Origin: Trifolium pratense
Taxonomy: Eukaryota > Streptophyta > Magnoliopsida > Fabales > Fabaceae
Direction of reading: 5' to 3'
Length of the DNA stretch: 64,000 nucleotides
NCBI RefSeq assembly: GCF_020283565.1
Contig: NC_060061.1
Span: forward strand, 32,401,362-32,465,361
The notes beneath the pieces are model-generated. The model ran no database searches. It saw only the letters and a program-made list of their open reading frames with translations, and was not told where the DNA came from. Below, in pieces: positions 1-12,000 of the stretch (the stretch's first letter is position 1; each line of letters begins with the position of its first letter). A program made the translations under genes and the position numbers.

Positions 1-968
1 TACCCGTAAAATAGAGACAAACATAAATATGGTTAAAGTAAAAGATGATACATGTTAGTATTTTTGTCGGGAACTATGGGGAAAAAACTCAATTCCTGCA
101 TTATAAATAGCGATAAATTAAAATTAGTTTATAAAAAGGGGCACTCTTCACTTTATAAGCCAGTTTAAAAGATGTCGTGTATCTAATATAAAAACCTAAT
201 AGAACCATAAGCCAAAACACTAAACAATACTAATCACTTAATTTATAAACTAATGTTTTTTTATAAGAGTGGTTATCATTTACTTATTTATTGAAGTAGA
301 AGTAGATACTTGAATAATTATAAAAAGGTAACATTTGTTTTGTTCTATCAAGTTGTTAATCTAGTTGTGGCAGAACAACTCAATGACTTACAGTTGGAGG
401 TAGGGGTCATCCCTTACAATTACAAGTTGTAGGACATATCATAATCAAGGTAATGCATATGGCATACAAGAAATGAAAAATGTACAAAACATGGTAGGCA
501 TATGTTTGATGGTTTTGCTTTGCATTATTAATTGATCAATCTAATAAAATCTATGTGCAAATTAGTGTCATGTGGTTTTGTTTTTGTCTATTGACATTAT
601 TGACCAACAACTATTACGTTCTCCTATCATTCAAGGGGTGATGTATAATTGTATATGGGGCCGATTTGAGTGTTTCAATACGCATTCTTATGCTGTCCAA
701 TTTCTGGTTTAAAACTTGATTTTTTTTTGGGTAAACTAAGGTATTCGTGCGCGCAACTTGAAAATTAATTACTATATTCTATACTTATTAATCGAAAAAG
801 TACTATCTTCTATACTTATTAATTGAAAAAGATCGTCCAAGATGTATGAGAAGAGTACAGCAATACTAAGAGGAAAAGGGATACAATGAAGGTGATGTCT
901 AGATAATACTAACAAAAGAATACGGGACACAAGAATATGAACAAAAGAATATGCCTTTGTATGCTGAC
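1..968. other. AT-rich intergenic stretch, no gene seen
   Basis: No open frame with codon-like composition or recognisable family was seen on either strand. The right part (about 885-960) holds a short phrase on 'acaaaagaatatg' and 'gggacacaag' that recurs at about 1405-1445, on the far side of the hAT element, so a small local duplication predates that insertion. Confidence 0.5.
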
Positions 969-1384
969 CTATGTAATGTTGCCTAGGTACGGGTACGGGT
1001 ACGGTACTGGTATCCGGTACCGGTACTGGTACGCGGTACGACATTTTTAGAAAATTTAAGGTACGGGTACGTTAGTATAAAATATTAGAAAAATTATTTT
1101 TAAGTGAATTATTATCATCATGCTTTGAAGATTTAATTTTTTTTGTCTATCGTCTCAACTATTTTCATAAAAAATGAGAGATAATTGAAATATAATAAAA
1201 AATTATAATATTTTAAGAGAATTATCAACGGTCAATATGTTTTTTCCGTATTCATCATCATAAATCAACCAAATAAAAATGAGTACGAAATCGGTACGTA
1301 CCATACGAGTACCATGGAGTATCCGGTACTGATACGTACCCGGTACGGGTACTTCACCGTTTTAGAAGTACCCATGCTACATAG
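969..1384. mobile_element. hAT-type MITE, 416 bp
   Basis: The element starts CTATGTA and ends TACATAG, which are inverted, and is flanked by perfect 8-bp direct repeats ATGCTGAC at 961-968 and 1385-1392. An 8-bp duplication with short inverted ends is the signature of hAT transposons. Both subterminal regions (about 985-1050 and 1290-1355) are dense in GGTAC/CGGGTAC motifs on both strands, typical of clustered transposase binding repeats. There is no coding capacity, so it is non-autonomous. Confidence 0.8.
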
Positions 1385-2390
1385 ATGCTGACCAATGATG
1401 AAAGGTGAAGTTCTAATAATAACAAAAGAATATGGGACACAAGCAAATGGTTTAAGAGTATACATGGGTTCAAAAAAACCAAAATGATCAAAAGTTGAGT
1501 CAAACTTATGCTTAATAAGAAAAGAATAACAACAAATGTAAAACTTACGCCAATCTCAGATTTTTGGAAATTTTCTGCATAGAACATATGATATCAATTG
1601 TTGGAGACTAAAAATATAAAATAAAAGTTGGTACTTGGTACAGCTAATTACTATTGAAACACTCCAAAGCGAACACAAACTCATAGTCACTACTTGGTTT
1701 GCAATCGCTTTGGTACGTGGTACATAACTCTTGAAAAACTAGGTATGTGAGGTGAAAGTATACATAGTAGGTAGGTTTTTTGGGTTCATGAAAATATACG
1801 GTTGATATGTTATTTGAGTTGGAAGGAGGGGGATTTGTCCAATCCTATATAAACTCTCACATCGGGTTGATGACTTTCGATGTGAGACTCCAGGTTGGGT
1901 TCTTGAAACCCAACTTGCACATGAAAGTATAGATACGTTATTTGGGTTCATGAAAAATTAGGTACGTGAGATGAAAGTATACATAGTAGGTACATTATTT
2001 TCTCTGAGCAAAACTGTAAAGACTAATTCTTCGAGCGTTGTAGGATCTAAATAAGTGGCAAACTCTCCCTAAAATTTTTAATATCGTTGCATGCTCAATT
2101 CAAAGATCAAACTCAAGAATTTTGTCGAATATATAATCACTATTCTTTTCTTTTTTCCAAAAGCAATGGACTATATATGCTAGTATTTGTTTATTATAAA
2201 TATTATATGATGCCACTTATGGCAACATTTTTCGCAGTAGCACTCATGGCAAAATTCTGAAGATGAATTTCCGGGTTCGATTCCCGGCTGCGGATTACTT
2301 TTGTTCATTTTTTGTTTTTTATTTAATTTAATTTAAAAACAAGGATCATATCATTTTTTTGGATTGGGCTTATAGTGACCACAACTGCAC
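1385..2390. repeat. Block A, left part: copy of a duplicated intergenic block
   Basis: About 1440-2390 aligns by eye, with many substitutions and small indels, to 6665-6766 plus 21421-22496 (block B). Shared phrases include the stretch around 'caacaaatgtaaaac', the 'ctatataaactctc' stretch at 1850 and 21940, and 'ttataaatattatatgatgcca' near 2195 and 22310 (quoted in parts). The copies serve as empty-site references for the large insertions in each other. No gene is seen in it. Confidence 0.65.
2231..2294 (+). ncRNA. tRNA-like relic, copy 1
   Basis: The ends TTCGCAG and CTGCGGA pair over 7 bp with one G-U. A T-arm CCGGG-TTCGATT-CCCGG forms a perfect 5-bp stem with the usual B-box loop, and AATTC/GAATT closes a 7-nt anticodon-like loop TGAAGAT. 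The total is only 64 nt: the D-arm is too short and the variable loop is missing, so this is not a canonical functional tRNA. The T-arm resembles plant tRNA-Gly. Related copies lie at 22349-22406 and 24782-24845 within the duplicated blocks. Confidence 0.4.
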
Positions 2391-3789
2391 GATTTTTTTT
2401 TTTTCTACCCAAAAATCTTCATTCTACCCCAACATTTTTCTAAAAATACCCAATATACTCTTATTAAAAATTAATATATTTTAATTATTTTTTTTTGTCG
2501 TATTATACTGTTCAGGTATAATTTTCATCCTCCCAAAAAACTGTTCCGGTAAGTATTTATCGTTACCGGTAAGTTAACTTTACCGGTACACTTTTTAAAA
2601 AGTATTCCGGTATGTTAATATTACCGGTACACTTTTTAAAAAGTTTTCTGGTATATTTATGTTACCGGTACACTTTTTAAAAGTGTACCGGTATGTTAAT
2701 TCTACCAAACGTAATGCCCCAGCTAAAATTTCACTGGCACTTGCACTTCCCTCATTGACCTGTTGAGGATACAAAAATTACCATTCATCAAACTAGCTAT
2801 TTGAGCTAAGTTAATTTTAATGCATATATAAAATCAACATATGAAAATTGGATCATGTCATTCAGAAATTGCAGAATTAAAAGGCATAATCAATGTTATT
2901 AAGCTGCTATAGTTAGTACTCACAATCACTACAAGTGGATCATGTGTTATAGCATGTCCATTGATCATATTAATAGGTGACATATTCCCATCTCTATCAA
3001 TCGTATTTACAAGAGTCTCGTCTCCATCTAACCACATCTGAGCAACATCAAGGCCTGCTTTTACCAAACCCCCCTACAACAAAATTACAAGTAAAAAAAA
3101 AATTAAAAATTAGGAAACCACGTCTATGTTACACTAATCCAGAGATGAGGCAAAACTATGAAATTTTCCATCAAAACAGTAAGTTACGGGATTGTTCCGT
3201 AGATCAAGTATGTATGAGTGTACTCCTTGATTTTTCATTTCCTGAATAGCATTCTGCATGTCTTCTGCAGCACTCTGTCAATAATCAATACGGAATAGGA
3301 AAAGTTTAGCTAAAGATATAGAACTTCAATTTTTTTCATAGCCGATTTTTCTGCTGACCTGAGAGAAGGTTGACAATTTCACATAGCCGGTTTTTATCAC
3401 ATGCCCTTCAGATGATTTGTGAGGGATGATAGCACTGTTTGGTAGAATTAACATACCGGTACACTTTTTAAAAAGTGTACCGGTAACATAAATATACCGG
3501 AAAATTTTTTAAAAATTGTACCGGTAATACCGGAAAACTTTTTAAAAAATGTACCGGTAATATTAACATACCGGAACACTTTTTAAAAAGTGTACCGGTA
3601 AAGTTAACTTACCGGTAACGATAAATACTTATCGGAACAGTTTTTTGGGAGGATGAAAATTCTACCGGAACAGTATATTACGACAAAAAAAAATTTAAAA
3701 TATATTAATTTTTAATAAGGGTATATTGGGTATTTTTAGAAAAATGTTGGGGTAGAATGAAGATTGTTGGGGTAGAAAAAAAAAATTCC
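2391..3789. mobile_element. Pack-MULE, 1.4 kb, with long TIRs and captured host exons
   Basis: Long terminal inverted repeats run 2391-2710 and 3437-3789. Both begin with a T/A tract and 'ctacccc'-type sequence and contain several 'accggtacactttttaaaa' modules. The flanks are near-perfect 9-bp duplications, CAACTGCAC (2382-2390) and CGACTGCAC (3790-3798), one mismatch, as expected for Mutator-like elements. The paralogous block B around 22490 reads straight through the site except for its own separate insertion, so this is a true insertion. The inner 2711-3436 is unrelated to the TIRs and is a piece of a CtpA-type protease gene on the minus strand. No transposase is present. Confidence 0.85.
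2711..3425 (-). pseudogene. Captured fragment of a carboxyl-terminal-processing protease (CtpA/Tsp family) gene, four exons
   Basis: Reading the minus strand, four exons with GT-AG borders can be followed. About 3425-3359 contains GYVKLSTFSQ. 3274-3188 encodes 29 residues with YILDLRNNP. 3073-2924 encodes 50 residues beginning GGLVKAGLDVAQMW and ending HDPLVVI before GTGAGT. 2759-about 2711 contains VNEGSASASEILAGAL. The order and phase (all phase 0 where checked) match the protease core of plant CtpA enzymes, which cleave C-terminal extensions such as that of photosystem II D1 in the thylakoid lumen. The serine in the GSASASE motif is present. The downstream exon with the catalytic lysine, the PDZ domain, the transit peptide and a start codon are absent, so no active enzyme can come from it. 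Introns are kept, so the capture was from genomic DNA, not from mRNA. Family call is confident; the donor paralogue is unknown. Confidence 0.85.
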
Positions 3790-3798
3790 CGACTGCAC

Positions 3799-4190
3799 CC
3801 TTGTTGAAATTCGGAGGTGAAGAGATGATGGGCTGATTTGGAACAAATGAATAATCAAACTTAAAACTAATTTAATAATGTAAATAATTGCAGTTTTTTT
3901 TAAGGGATGAGTAATTTAAGCAGTAAATTACCCTTCACTTTAATATGAGATATTGAACTCAAATGATTAATGAATTTTTTAAGGATGAATGTTCGAATCT
4001 GAGTTCAATTCTTGGTGGAAACAATTTTTGGTTAGGTTTTATTTACCTAGCGGTCGAACTCTGGATTACTATGGTCATTTTCTAAGAATTAAAATGTTAA
4101 TACTAAAACAAATTGTTTAGATTATACTCATATTTTCTCTTACATTAAAATATACATTTTTTCACAAAAAAAAAATACACTTTTGTCTAT
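3799..4190. repeat. Block A, right part; SINE-like phrase inside
   Basis: This continues the block aligned to 22728-23230: 'ggaggtgaagagatgatggg' is shared at 3810 and 22740. At about 3960-4080 and 23020-23130 both blocks hold 'gagttcaattcttggtgg' and 'gcggtcgaactctggattac', which look like the B-box end of a tRNA-derived SINE, but no complete element is visible. The homology with block B stops at about 4190, where the LINE begins. Confidence 0.5.
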
Positions 4191-5985
4191 TTACGCGGTG
4201 TGATGCAAAAAATGGGCTTCTCTCCTCAATTGATTATTCAGTCCTTGTTAATGGCAATGTTGTTGGTCCCATCACCCTCGACAAAGGACTTCGACAAGGA
4301 AATCCTCTCTCTCCCTATCTTTTTATTATTTGTGCATAAGGTTTGTCAGCACTTATCAGAAATGCTGCCTGAGGGTAAATGTGATGTTCATGGTGTTAAA
4401 ATTTGTAAAAATGCTCCTATTATTATTTCCCTCTTCTTTTTGCAGACGACTGTTTTCTATTTTTTAGAGCCACTAATCATGAACCGTCAATGTTGAAGCA
4501 TATTCTAGCCACTTATGAGGTGGCATCAAGACAAGCTCTAAACTTTCAGAAATCTGAAATCTTTTGCAATCGGAATGTCCCACAAGTTGAACAAAATGCT
4601 ATTGCTAATACCCTTGAAGTTCAAGTTGTTCCTGGAACCGGAAAGTACCTCGGGTTACCTTCAATGATCGGTATGAGTAAAAAGGTCATTTTCAACTTTA
4701 TTAGAGATAGAGTTTGTAAGAAGATAAATTCGTGGAGTAGCAAAAGTTTTTCCAAGGCAAGTCGTGAAGTCCTTATCAAGTTTGTCCTTCAGTCTATCCC
4801 AAATTATTTTATGAGCATCTTCACTATCCCTTCTTCTCTTTGTGATGAAATAGAAAAGATGATGAATTCATTCTGATGGGGACACTCAGGCACTTATAAT
4901 AAAGGTATTCACTGGTTGTTGTGGGAAAAACTCTCAATGCATAAAAATGATGGTGGTATGGGTTTCAAAAGCCTTCATGCTTTCAACCTTGCTATGTTAG
5001 GAAAACAAAGATGGCGTGTGATGAATAACCAAAATATTCTCATTGCTAAACTTTTTAAAGCTAGATATTTCCCTCACTGTGATTTTCTTGAATCAAAATT
5101 GGGACACAGTCCTAGTTTTGTTTGGAGAAGCCTTGTAATTCTAAATTCATCCTTAGAGATGGCAACGGGTGGAGAATAGGGGATGACATGAATATTCCAT
5201 TATTGAATGAAAATTGGTTGCCAGATGCTTCTTGCTTAACCTCACAACATTCTAGTACGAATATTGCTGGCAATTTAATGGTGTCTGCTATTATTTCTCA
5301 TGAAGACAAATGTTGGAACTTACCTTTAATCAATTCAATATTTGAGCCTCATAGTGCAGCCAAAATTCTAAAAACTCCGCTTTATTTGTCAGTTACGGAG
5401 GATAGAAGAATTTGGCGCGGTGAAAAGAATGGAGAATATTCAGTTCAAAGTGCTTACAGGCTTTGTACTTAGGAGTTCATTGACATGTCTCATCTTCGAG
5501 TGAATGAAGCATGGAATCTGATATGGAAAATTAAAATTTCAGCTAAGGTAAAAAATCCCATATGGCGGATATGTAGAAGATGTATACCAACATGCGTCAG
5601 ACTTCGTGATAGAGGAGTTAATTGTAGCATTGACTGTGTATTATGTAATTCTCATGATGAAGAAAACAAACATTTGTTCTTTATTTGTCCGAGTAGTTTG
5701 AATATTTGAAGTATGAGTACAATTTTCCATGTTGTTTCTGCTGCTACTATCAATAGTGCCTCAGATGCTACTGCCTTAATTTTCCAGTTGTTAGTTGTTA
5801 CATTGTCTCACAGCTGAGGAGTCTTCCACATTTGCTTGCATACTTTGGAGTGTATGGAAACAAAGAAATATTAAATTGTGGAATAATATAATTGATGCTC
5901 AAAACTTTCTGTATACGAGAGCTATTACTTTATTGCAGGAATGGAAGCTAGTTCATGAAGCTACAAGAGGTGTTGTTCTTGTAAC
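4190..5985 (+). pseudogene. 5'-truncated, frameshifted LINE (non-LTR retrotransposon) reverse transcriptase remnant
   Basis: The frames hold, in order, the second half of a plant L1-type reverse transcriptase. First comes LRQGNPLSPYLF (about 4285-4320), then the catalytic FADD at about 4440, a thumb/connection region (KYLGLPSMIG, WSSKSFSKASREVLIK), the WWGH-like region broken by a stop near 4875, and a zf-RVT finger with CVLC...H...C at about 5630-5690. It ends in the stretch before RNase H. At least four breaks (stops at about 4339, 4372, 4874 and 5179, and frame changes) make it dead. It begins inside the RT domain, which is the usual 5' truncation of LINEs, and it lies immediately after duplicated block A. 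A clear poly(A) tail or target duplication was not found. Confidence 0.8.
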
Positions 5986-6307
5986 ATCCCAAATTTTTAT
6001 CCAATTTTTTTTTTTTATAATTTGCTTAGAAAATGTGTGGCTATTTTTTTTCTCACTAAAGAATAATAATCATTTAAACTTTAATTAATAATTGTACAAC
6101 GAGGAAATTGTTTCATTTAAATTACATATTGAGAAAACTAATATTTGTTTATCCCCGCGCGCGCACAAGCAACATATCAACTTCACATTTATCTTTAGTA
6201 CCTACAACAATAATCATATAAGGGTCAATTTCCTTATCCATTTGACTCATATTCACCATAAAAAAAATGTCATAAAACAATAACAAAACACTTCAACAAT
6301 AAAAGAA
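5986..6307. other. AT-rich spacer, nothing identified
   Basis: Low-complexity T- and A-rich sequence with a short (CG)n patch near 6155 ('ccgcgcgcgc'). No coding or RNA signal. The last nine bases (6299-6307) are the target duplication of the following MITE. Confidence 0.4.
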
Positions 6308-6650
6308 GGTTTAACTACACATTTGGTCCCTTACGTTTATTTTAGGTTTCAATTTGGTCCCTTACGTTTAAAAAGTATCAATTTGGTCCCTTACGTTTAT
6401 TTTAAGTTTCAAGTTAGTCCTTTCCGTTAGTTTTGTCACTAACACCGTTTGAATAGTACACGTGTCAGCGTGTCCAAGTGCCACGTGTCAGTCCACGTAT
6501 GCAAATTGACTGCCACATGTGACAAAATTGACGGAAAGGACCAACTTGAAACCTAAAATAAACGTAAGGGACCAAATTGATACTTTTTAAACGTAAGGGA
6601 CCAAATTGAAACCTAAAATAAACGTAAGGGACCAAATGTATAGTTAAGCC
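6308..6650. mobile_element. Fold-back MULE-type MITE, 343 bp
   Basis: The arms 6308-about 6425 and about 6530-6650 are inverted copies made of 'tttggtcccttacgttta' modules. The ends are GGTTTAACTACAC and its inverse GTATAGTTAAGCC. Perfect 9-bp duplications ATAAAAGAA lie at 6299-6307 and 6651-6659. Internal modules repeat two to three times per arm, so the element would fold into a long hairpin. No coding capacity. Confidence 0.85.
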
Positions 6651-6659
6651 ATAAAAGAA

Positions 6660-6766
6660 TATAATTATTAGTTTTATTAAGAGTATACCTGGGTTAAAAA
6701 AACCAAAACGATCAAGAGTTGAGTCAAGCTTATGCTTAAGAAAAGAACAACAACAAATGTAAAACC
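6660..6766. repeat. Block B, left tip (before the gypsy element)
   Basis: Sequence such as 'aagagtatacctgggtt' and 'caacaacaaatgtaaaacc' matches 1450-1550 of block A. The match resumes at 21421 on the far side of the gypsy element, which proves that 6767-21420 is an insertion into a formerly continuous block. The last five bases (6762-6766, AAACC) are the 5' target duplication. Confidence 0.75.
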
Positions 6767-8915
6767 TGTAACGACCCAATTTCCATTTATTCGTTTTTAT
6801 GTGTTAAAATGTTTTATTGACGTGGCATTTTAAATAAGTTAATAACTTTAGTTATTTATCGAATACTTTAGTTATTAGGCGAGTAGTGAGAGTTAACTTG
6901 AATTGGGCCAAGCCAATGGGCTTGAGGCCCAATGGGCCTTGTGAGCATGAGTGGGGCGGCCATATGGCCAAGTCAAGAGAGAACATTTCATTTGTTCTTG
7001 TTCTTGACAAGTTGGAGAGAGAAGAGAGCTCAAGAGCTAGGGCAAAGGAAGTGAGGAGAATCAAGATCAAATCTTCGTATTTTCTTCGAATCCAGGTATG
7101 AGAGTAGGTTCCATAGTCGTGGGTGACTCGAGGAAGGGGAGAATGTCGATTTCTCCTTACCCGAACTTCCTCCACCCCATTTTCGTTTTAGTTTGAATGG
7201 GTTTTTCGTAATGGGAATCGATTCGTAGGTTCATAACATGTTGTATATGCTTTTACCATGATGTATGAACGATTTAAATAAGTAAAAACGAATTTGTGAG
7301 TGTTTGACTCAAGAACTTGTTTTTCATGTGAGTTTTGTATAAAAGTGACAAATTCTTACTTTTTCGATGATAACGATGTAGATCGGGAAAACTAGCCATC
7401 CTTTTATGCTTAAACATGTTTGTTGCACTTGTATGTGAACTCATTTGGGATTTATAACATGAAAAATGGGACTTTTGGGTGATTTGGTGTAGAAATCGCA
7501 GAGTTTTGAACTGTCCTGACAGGAGGTGTTCGCTCAGCGAACGTGTGGCGAACAGCTAGCCACAGCTCGCTGCAGCTCGCCACGAGCACGTGTCTCTCTG
7601 GCGTTGTTCGCGTAGGCTCGCTAAGCCTTCGCTCAGCGAATAGTTCGCTGAAGCTCGCCAATGCTCGCCATGAGCAGGTGACTTACTGGTGAGGTTCGCC
7701 AGGTCTCGCTAAGCCTTCGCTTAGCGAAGGCCTCTGCGACAGGAATTTTTGTTGATGTTTATAAGTGTAATTAGGCACTTGTAACATGGTTTAATGGTAT
7801 TCTTACATGATTGTTGATGCTTGTTGATGATTGTTGATGATTGTTGATGCTTGTTGATGCTTATAACGATTGTTAATCATGTATGATGTTGTAAATGACG
7901 AATATTAAGGTTTTGTTAATCTTAATAATGACGTATGTTGGATAGCGTTCCACATAGTAAATGACGAGCTTTATGCTAAATAATTGTTGGTGAATTCATG
8001 AAAAACATATACATGCATTCATGAATTTTGTTGTTGTATATTGGATATTCCAATAAAGACGGATATCGGATTATATTTATCCGATAAAGATGGATATTAG
8101 AGGTGAGATACTCTAATAAAGACGAAACGGTACCACATGCATTAGATATGTCTAGGGTGACATTGCATGAAGTTGACGCATTAGAATGCATTAGGTTATA
8201 TGAGTGCATTACTTGATAAGTGATATGTGACATATAATTTGGCTAAGCGTAATGAATTGTAGATTGATTATTTGGTACTTGATTATACATGTTTAGAACT
8301 TGTAATTGAGTAGTTAATGGTGATGCATGTTTATAAATTATGAATATGCTTGTTGTTGTTGAAGGAGTGTTTAAGTACCTTTTACTTGCACTTATATTTT
8401 GATTATGTGATCTAACTCTCATGCTTTGTGTTATGTGCTGGACCGTTGGGGGTTCAGGTTCTCAGGTTGAGGATTCCGATCAGAGTTAGAGGGCTTGCTC
8501 GTGCTCGTGGTAGTGCGCTTTTTGGTGAGGAGTTAGCGTAGACTACTCCTTAGATATATGTTATATATCTTTTTGATGGGTTGTATAGAATTGCTCTGAT
8601 TAGGTTTTACCGGGTCGGGTTATTCGTTTGAATTGTATTAAGCCCGTGATGGCATATTTAACTTTGCTAATCCTATCTTTTGGATTGTAAACATAATATC
8701 CTTTGTTGATATGGCCTAGAGCCTAGGGATATTGTGTGAACAATTATGACTATTGTATGATATGCACTATGTTAATTATTCGTTTTTAATTCCGTTGTGC
8801 TAGCATGATATTAATTATGCCGTGGTTTGTATTATTAACATGTGACGCCTAGATTTTCTTAAGTGTTTTATTTATTTATATTTAATAAATACGCGTTAAG
8901 GGGTTGGGTGTCACA
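6767..8915 (+). repeat. 5' LTR of the gypsy chromovirus (2149 bp)
   Basis: It begins TGTAACGACCC and ends GGGTGTCACA. At 7525-7735 it contains a GC-richer patch of short palindromic modules (TTCGCTCAGCGAA, AGCTCGCC, GCTTAGCGAA), and at 7810-7865 a run of 'ttgttgatg' repeats. A possible splice-like 'ccaggtatgag' occurs near 7093. No gene-like coding frame. Confidence 0.92.
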
Positions 8916-8919
8916 ATAG

Positions 8920-8931
8920 TGGTATCAGAGC
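8920..8931 (+). promoter_or_regulatory. Primer binding site for initiator tRNA-Met
   Basis: TGGTATCAGAGC starts four bases after the 5' LTR. It is complementary to the 3' end of plant initiator tRNA-Met, the commonest plant LTR-retrotransposon primer. Confidence 0.9.
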
Positions 8932-9052
8932 AAGGTCGGTTCATGTGGAATCAATTAGTATTAGTTGCCCATATATTCAACTTGTGTAGAGATAACACTG
9001 TTGATATTACCTTTCTAAGTCTGTTCTTGGAATTGATTGGTTGTTCAGGATC

Positions 9053-12000
9053 ATGGCGGCAAGGGCTAACAATCAGATGGCAGATGCGATAGCTACTTTG
9101 ACCAACATCGTGGCTAGAGATCATCAACCCGGGAGGAAAGATGAGATGAGGTTGGAGCGGTTCATGAAGCATAATCCGAAGCTTTTCACTGGAGGCTATG
9201 CTCCGGAGGCTGCTGTCAAGTGGATAGAGGAAGTTGAGATTGTCTTTGAGGCTATGAGGTGTACCGAGGAGAGTAAGCTAACCTTGGGTACTTATGTACT
9301 TCGTGAAGAAGCTAACAAGTGGTGGAAGAATGCTAAGCTGAGGATGGGAGTTGGTGGTGTGGTAATCACTTGGGAGATGTTCAAGGGAGAGTTCTTGAGG
9401 AAGTACTTTTCGGTTGATATTAGGATCAAGAAAGTGGTGGAGTTCATGGAGCTCAAGCAAGGGAACATGTCTGTGGCGGAGTATTCCGTGAAGTTTGAGG
9501 AGCTATGTGCGTTTAGTCCACACTACAACACCGTGGAAGCTGAGAATGACAAGTGTGTCAAGTTTGAAAGTGGGTTGCGCCCGGACATCAAGCATCTTAT
9601 CGGATTTTCTCAAATCCGAGACTTTGCAACTTTGGTGGATAAGTGTCGTATTTGTGATGATGATGGAAAGACCAAGACTAACTACTACAAGGCCATGAGT
9701 GACAAAAGAGGAAAAGGTCAAGACCGTGGGAAGCCCTATGGTGACAAAGGAAAGAAAGTTGTTGAGGCTAGTGGTGGAAAGAAGAAAGGTAGCGGTCAAT
9801 GCTATAGGTGTGGAGAAGTGGGCCATAAGTCTTATGAATGCCCAGGGAAAGGAGACAAGTGTTTCAATTGTGGAAAGTGGGGACATAGGTCCGATGTTTG
9901 TCAAGTGAAGGTGACTTGCTTCAATTGTGGTGAAGAGGGTCACAAGAGTCCTATGTGCAAGAAGCCGAAGAAGACTATGGGAAAGGTGTTTGCTTTGAGT
10001 GGAGATGATGCGGATCAGGGGGATAATCTCATTAGAGGTACGTGTTTCATCTATGACACTCCTTTAATTGCGATTATTGATACGGGAGCAACACATTCTT
10101 TTATATCCGTTGATTGCATGAAGCGTCTTAGTATACCTGTGTCTGAAATGTCTGGTCGTATGGAAATAGAAACTCCTGTTAATGGTTCTGTAACTACCTG
10201 TCTCGTATGTCGTGACTGTCCCGTAACCGTGTTTGGTAGACACTTTGGAATGGACCTAGTGTGTATCCAACTTAGTGGAATAGATGTTATCTTTGGTATG
10301 AACTGGTTGATATTTAATCGAGTCCATATCAATTGTTGCGAGAAGACTGTTGTGTTTCCTAAACTGGAGGAGAGTTTGCATTTGATGAGTAAGAAAGAAG
10401 TAGTAGAATCGTTGAAGGAACCTATAGAGGTGTATGCGTTGTTTGCATCCTTGAAGATGGAAGGTGAAGTTAAGATGGAAAAGTTACCGGTTGTTTGTGA
10501 ATTTCCCGATGTATTTCCGGAAGACGTGTTAGATGTACCGCCGAAAAGAGAAGTAGAGTTTACGATCGATTTGGTACCTGGTACTAGTCCGATATCTATG
10601 GCACCGTATCGAATGTCAGCGTCAGAGTTGAATGAGTTGAAGAAGCAACTAGAGGAACTACTTGAGAAGAAGTTTATTCGACCTAGTGTATCGCCGTGGG
10701 GTGCACCTGTGTTGTTAGTTAAGAAGAAAGAAGGGAGTATGCGGTTGTGTATTGACTACCGACAGTTGAACAAAGTGACGATCAAGAATAAGTATCCACT
10801 TCCGAGGATAGATGATTTAATGGATCAATTGGTTGGAGCTTGCGTATTTAGTAAGATTGATTTGAGATCCGGATACCATCAGATTAGAGTGAAAACGGAA
10901 GATATACCAAAGACTGCTTTTAGGACGAGGTATGGTCATTATGAATATTCGGTGATGCCTTTCGGTGTGACCAATGCACCTGGTGTTTTTATGGAGTACA
11001 TGAATAGGATTTTTCATTCATTCTTGGACAAGTTTGTTGTGGTATTCATCGATGATATTTTGGTTTACTCAAAGTCCGAAGAGGAACATAAGGAGCATTT
11101 GCGGATTGTTTTGCAAATTTTGAAGGAGAAGAAGTTGTATGCCAAGTTGTCGAAGTGTGAATTTTGGTTGAAAGAAGTAAGTTTTCTAGGTCATGTGATT
11201 TCAAGTGGAGGAATAGCGGTTGACCCAGCGAAAGTTGATGCCGTGTTGCAATGGGGAACGCCGGAGTCTGTTTCTGAGATAAGAAGTTTTCTTAGATTGG
11301 CTGGTTATTATAGGAGGTTCATTGAAGGATTTTCGAAGTTGGCTTTGCCTTTGACGCAGTTGACTCGGAAGGATCAAGCGTTTGTTTGGGATGTGAAGTG
11401 TGAAGAAAGTTTTCAAGAGCTTAAGAAGAGGTTGACTACCGCGCCTGTGTTGATTTTACCGGATGCTAAGGAATCGTTCGTCGTGTATTGTGATGCTTCG
11501 AAGATGGGACTAGGAGGTGTGCTTATGCAAAAAGGTCAAGTGGTAGCGTATGCGTCGAGACAACTGAAGGTTCACGAGAGGAATTATCCGACACACGATC
11601 TTGAGTTAGCCGTAGTTGTGTTTTCATTGAAGGTATGGAGGCATTACTTGTATGGATCTAAGTTTGAAGTCTTTAGTGATCATAAGAGTTTGAAATATCT
11701 ATTCGATCAGAAGGAGTTGAATATGAGACAAAGAAGATGGCTCGAATTTTTGAAGGATTATGAATTTGATTTGAGTTATCACCCCGGAAAGGCTAATGTG
11801 GTGGCCGATGCGTTGAGTAGGAAATCGTTGCACATGTCATCACTAATGGTGAAAGAGTTAGAATTGATTGAAGAATTCCGAGATTTGAGTCTAGTGTGTG
11901 AAGTGACTCCTAAGAGTGTGAAATTGGGAATGTTGAAGTTGACAAATCCTTTTCTAGAGAATATCAAAGAATGTCAAAAGACGGATAAGAAGTTAATGGA

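Noticed and set aside
2231..2294. Functional nuclear tRNA gene
   Set aside because: Only 64 nt, D-arm too short, no variable loop, anticodon not definable; kept only as a tRNA-like relic.
6852..7175. A 107-codon minus frame duplicated at 13505-13828, which looks like a conserved protein
   Set aside because: Both copies lie in the two LTRs of the same gypsy element. Identity is due to LTR duplication, not to protein conservation.
7810..7865. Run of 'ttgttgatg' repeats considered as a CRISPR-like array
   Set aside because: Short, contiguous, without unique spacers, inside a plant LTR; a simple tandem repeat.
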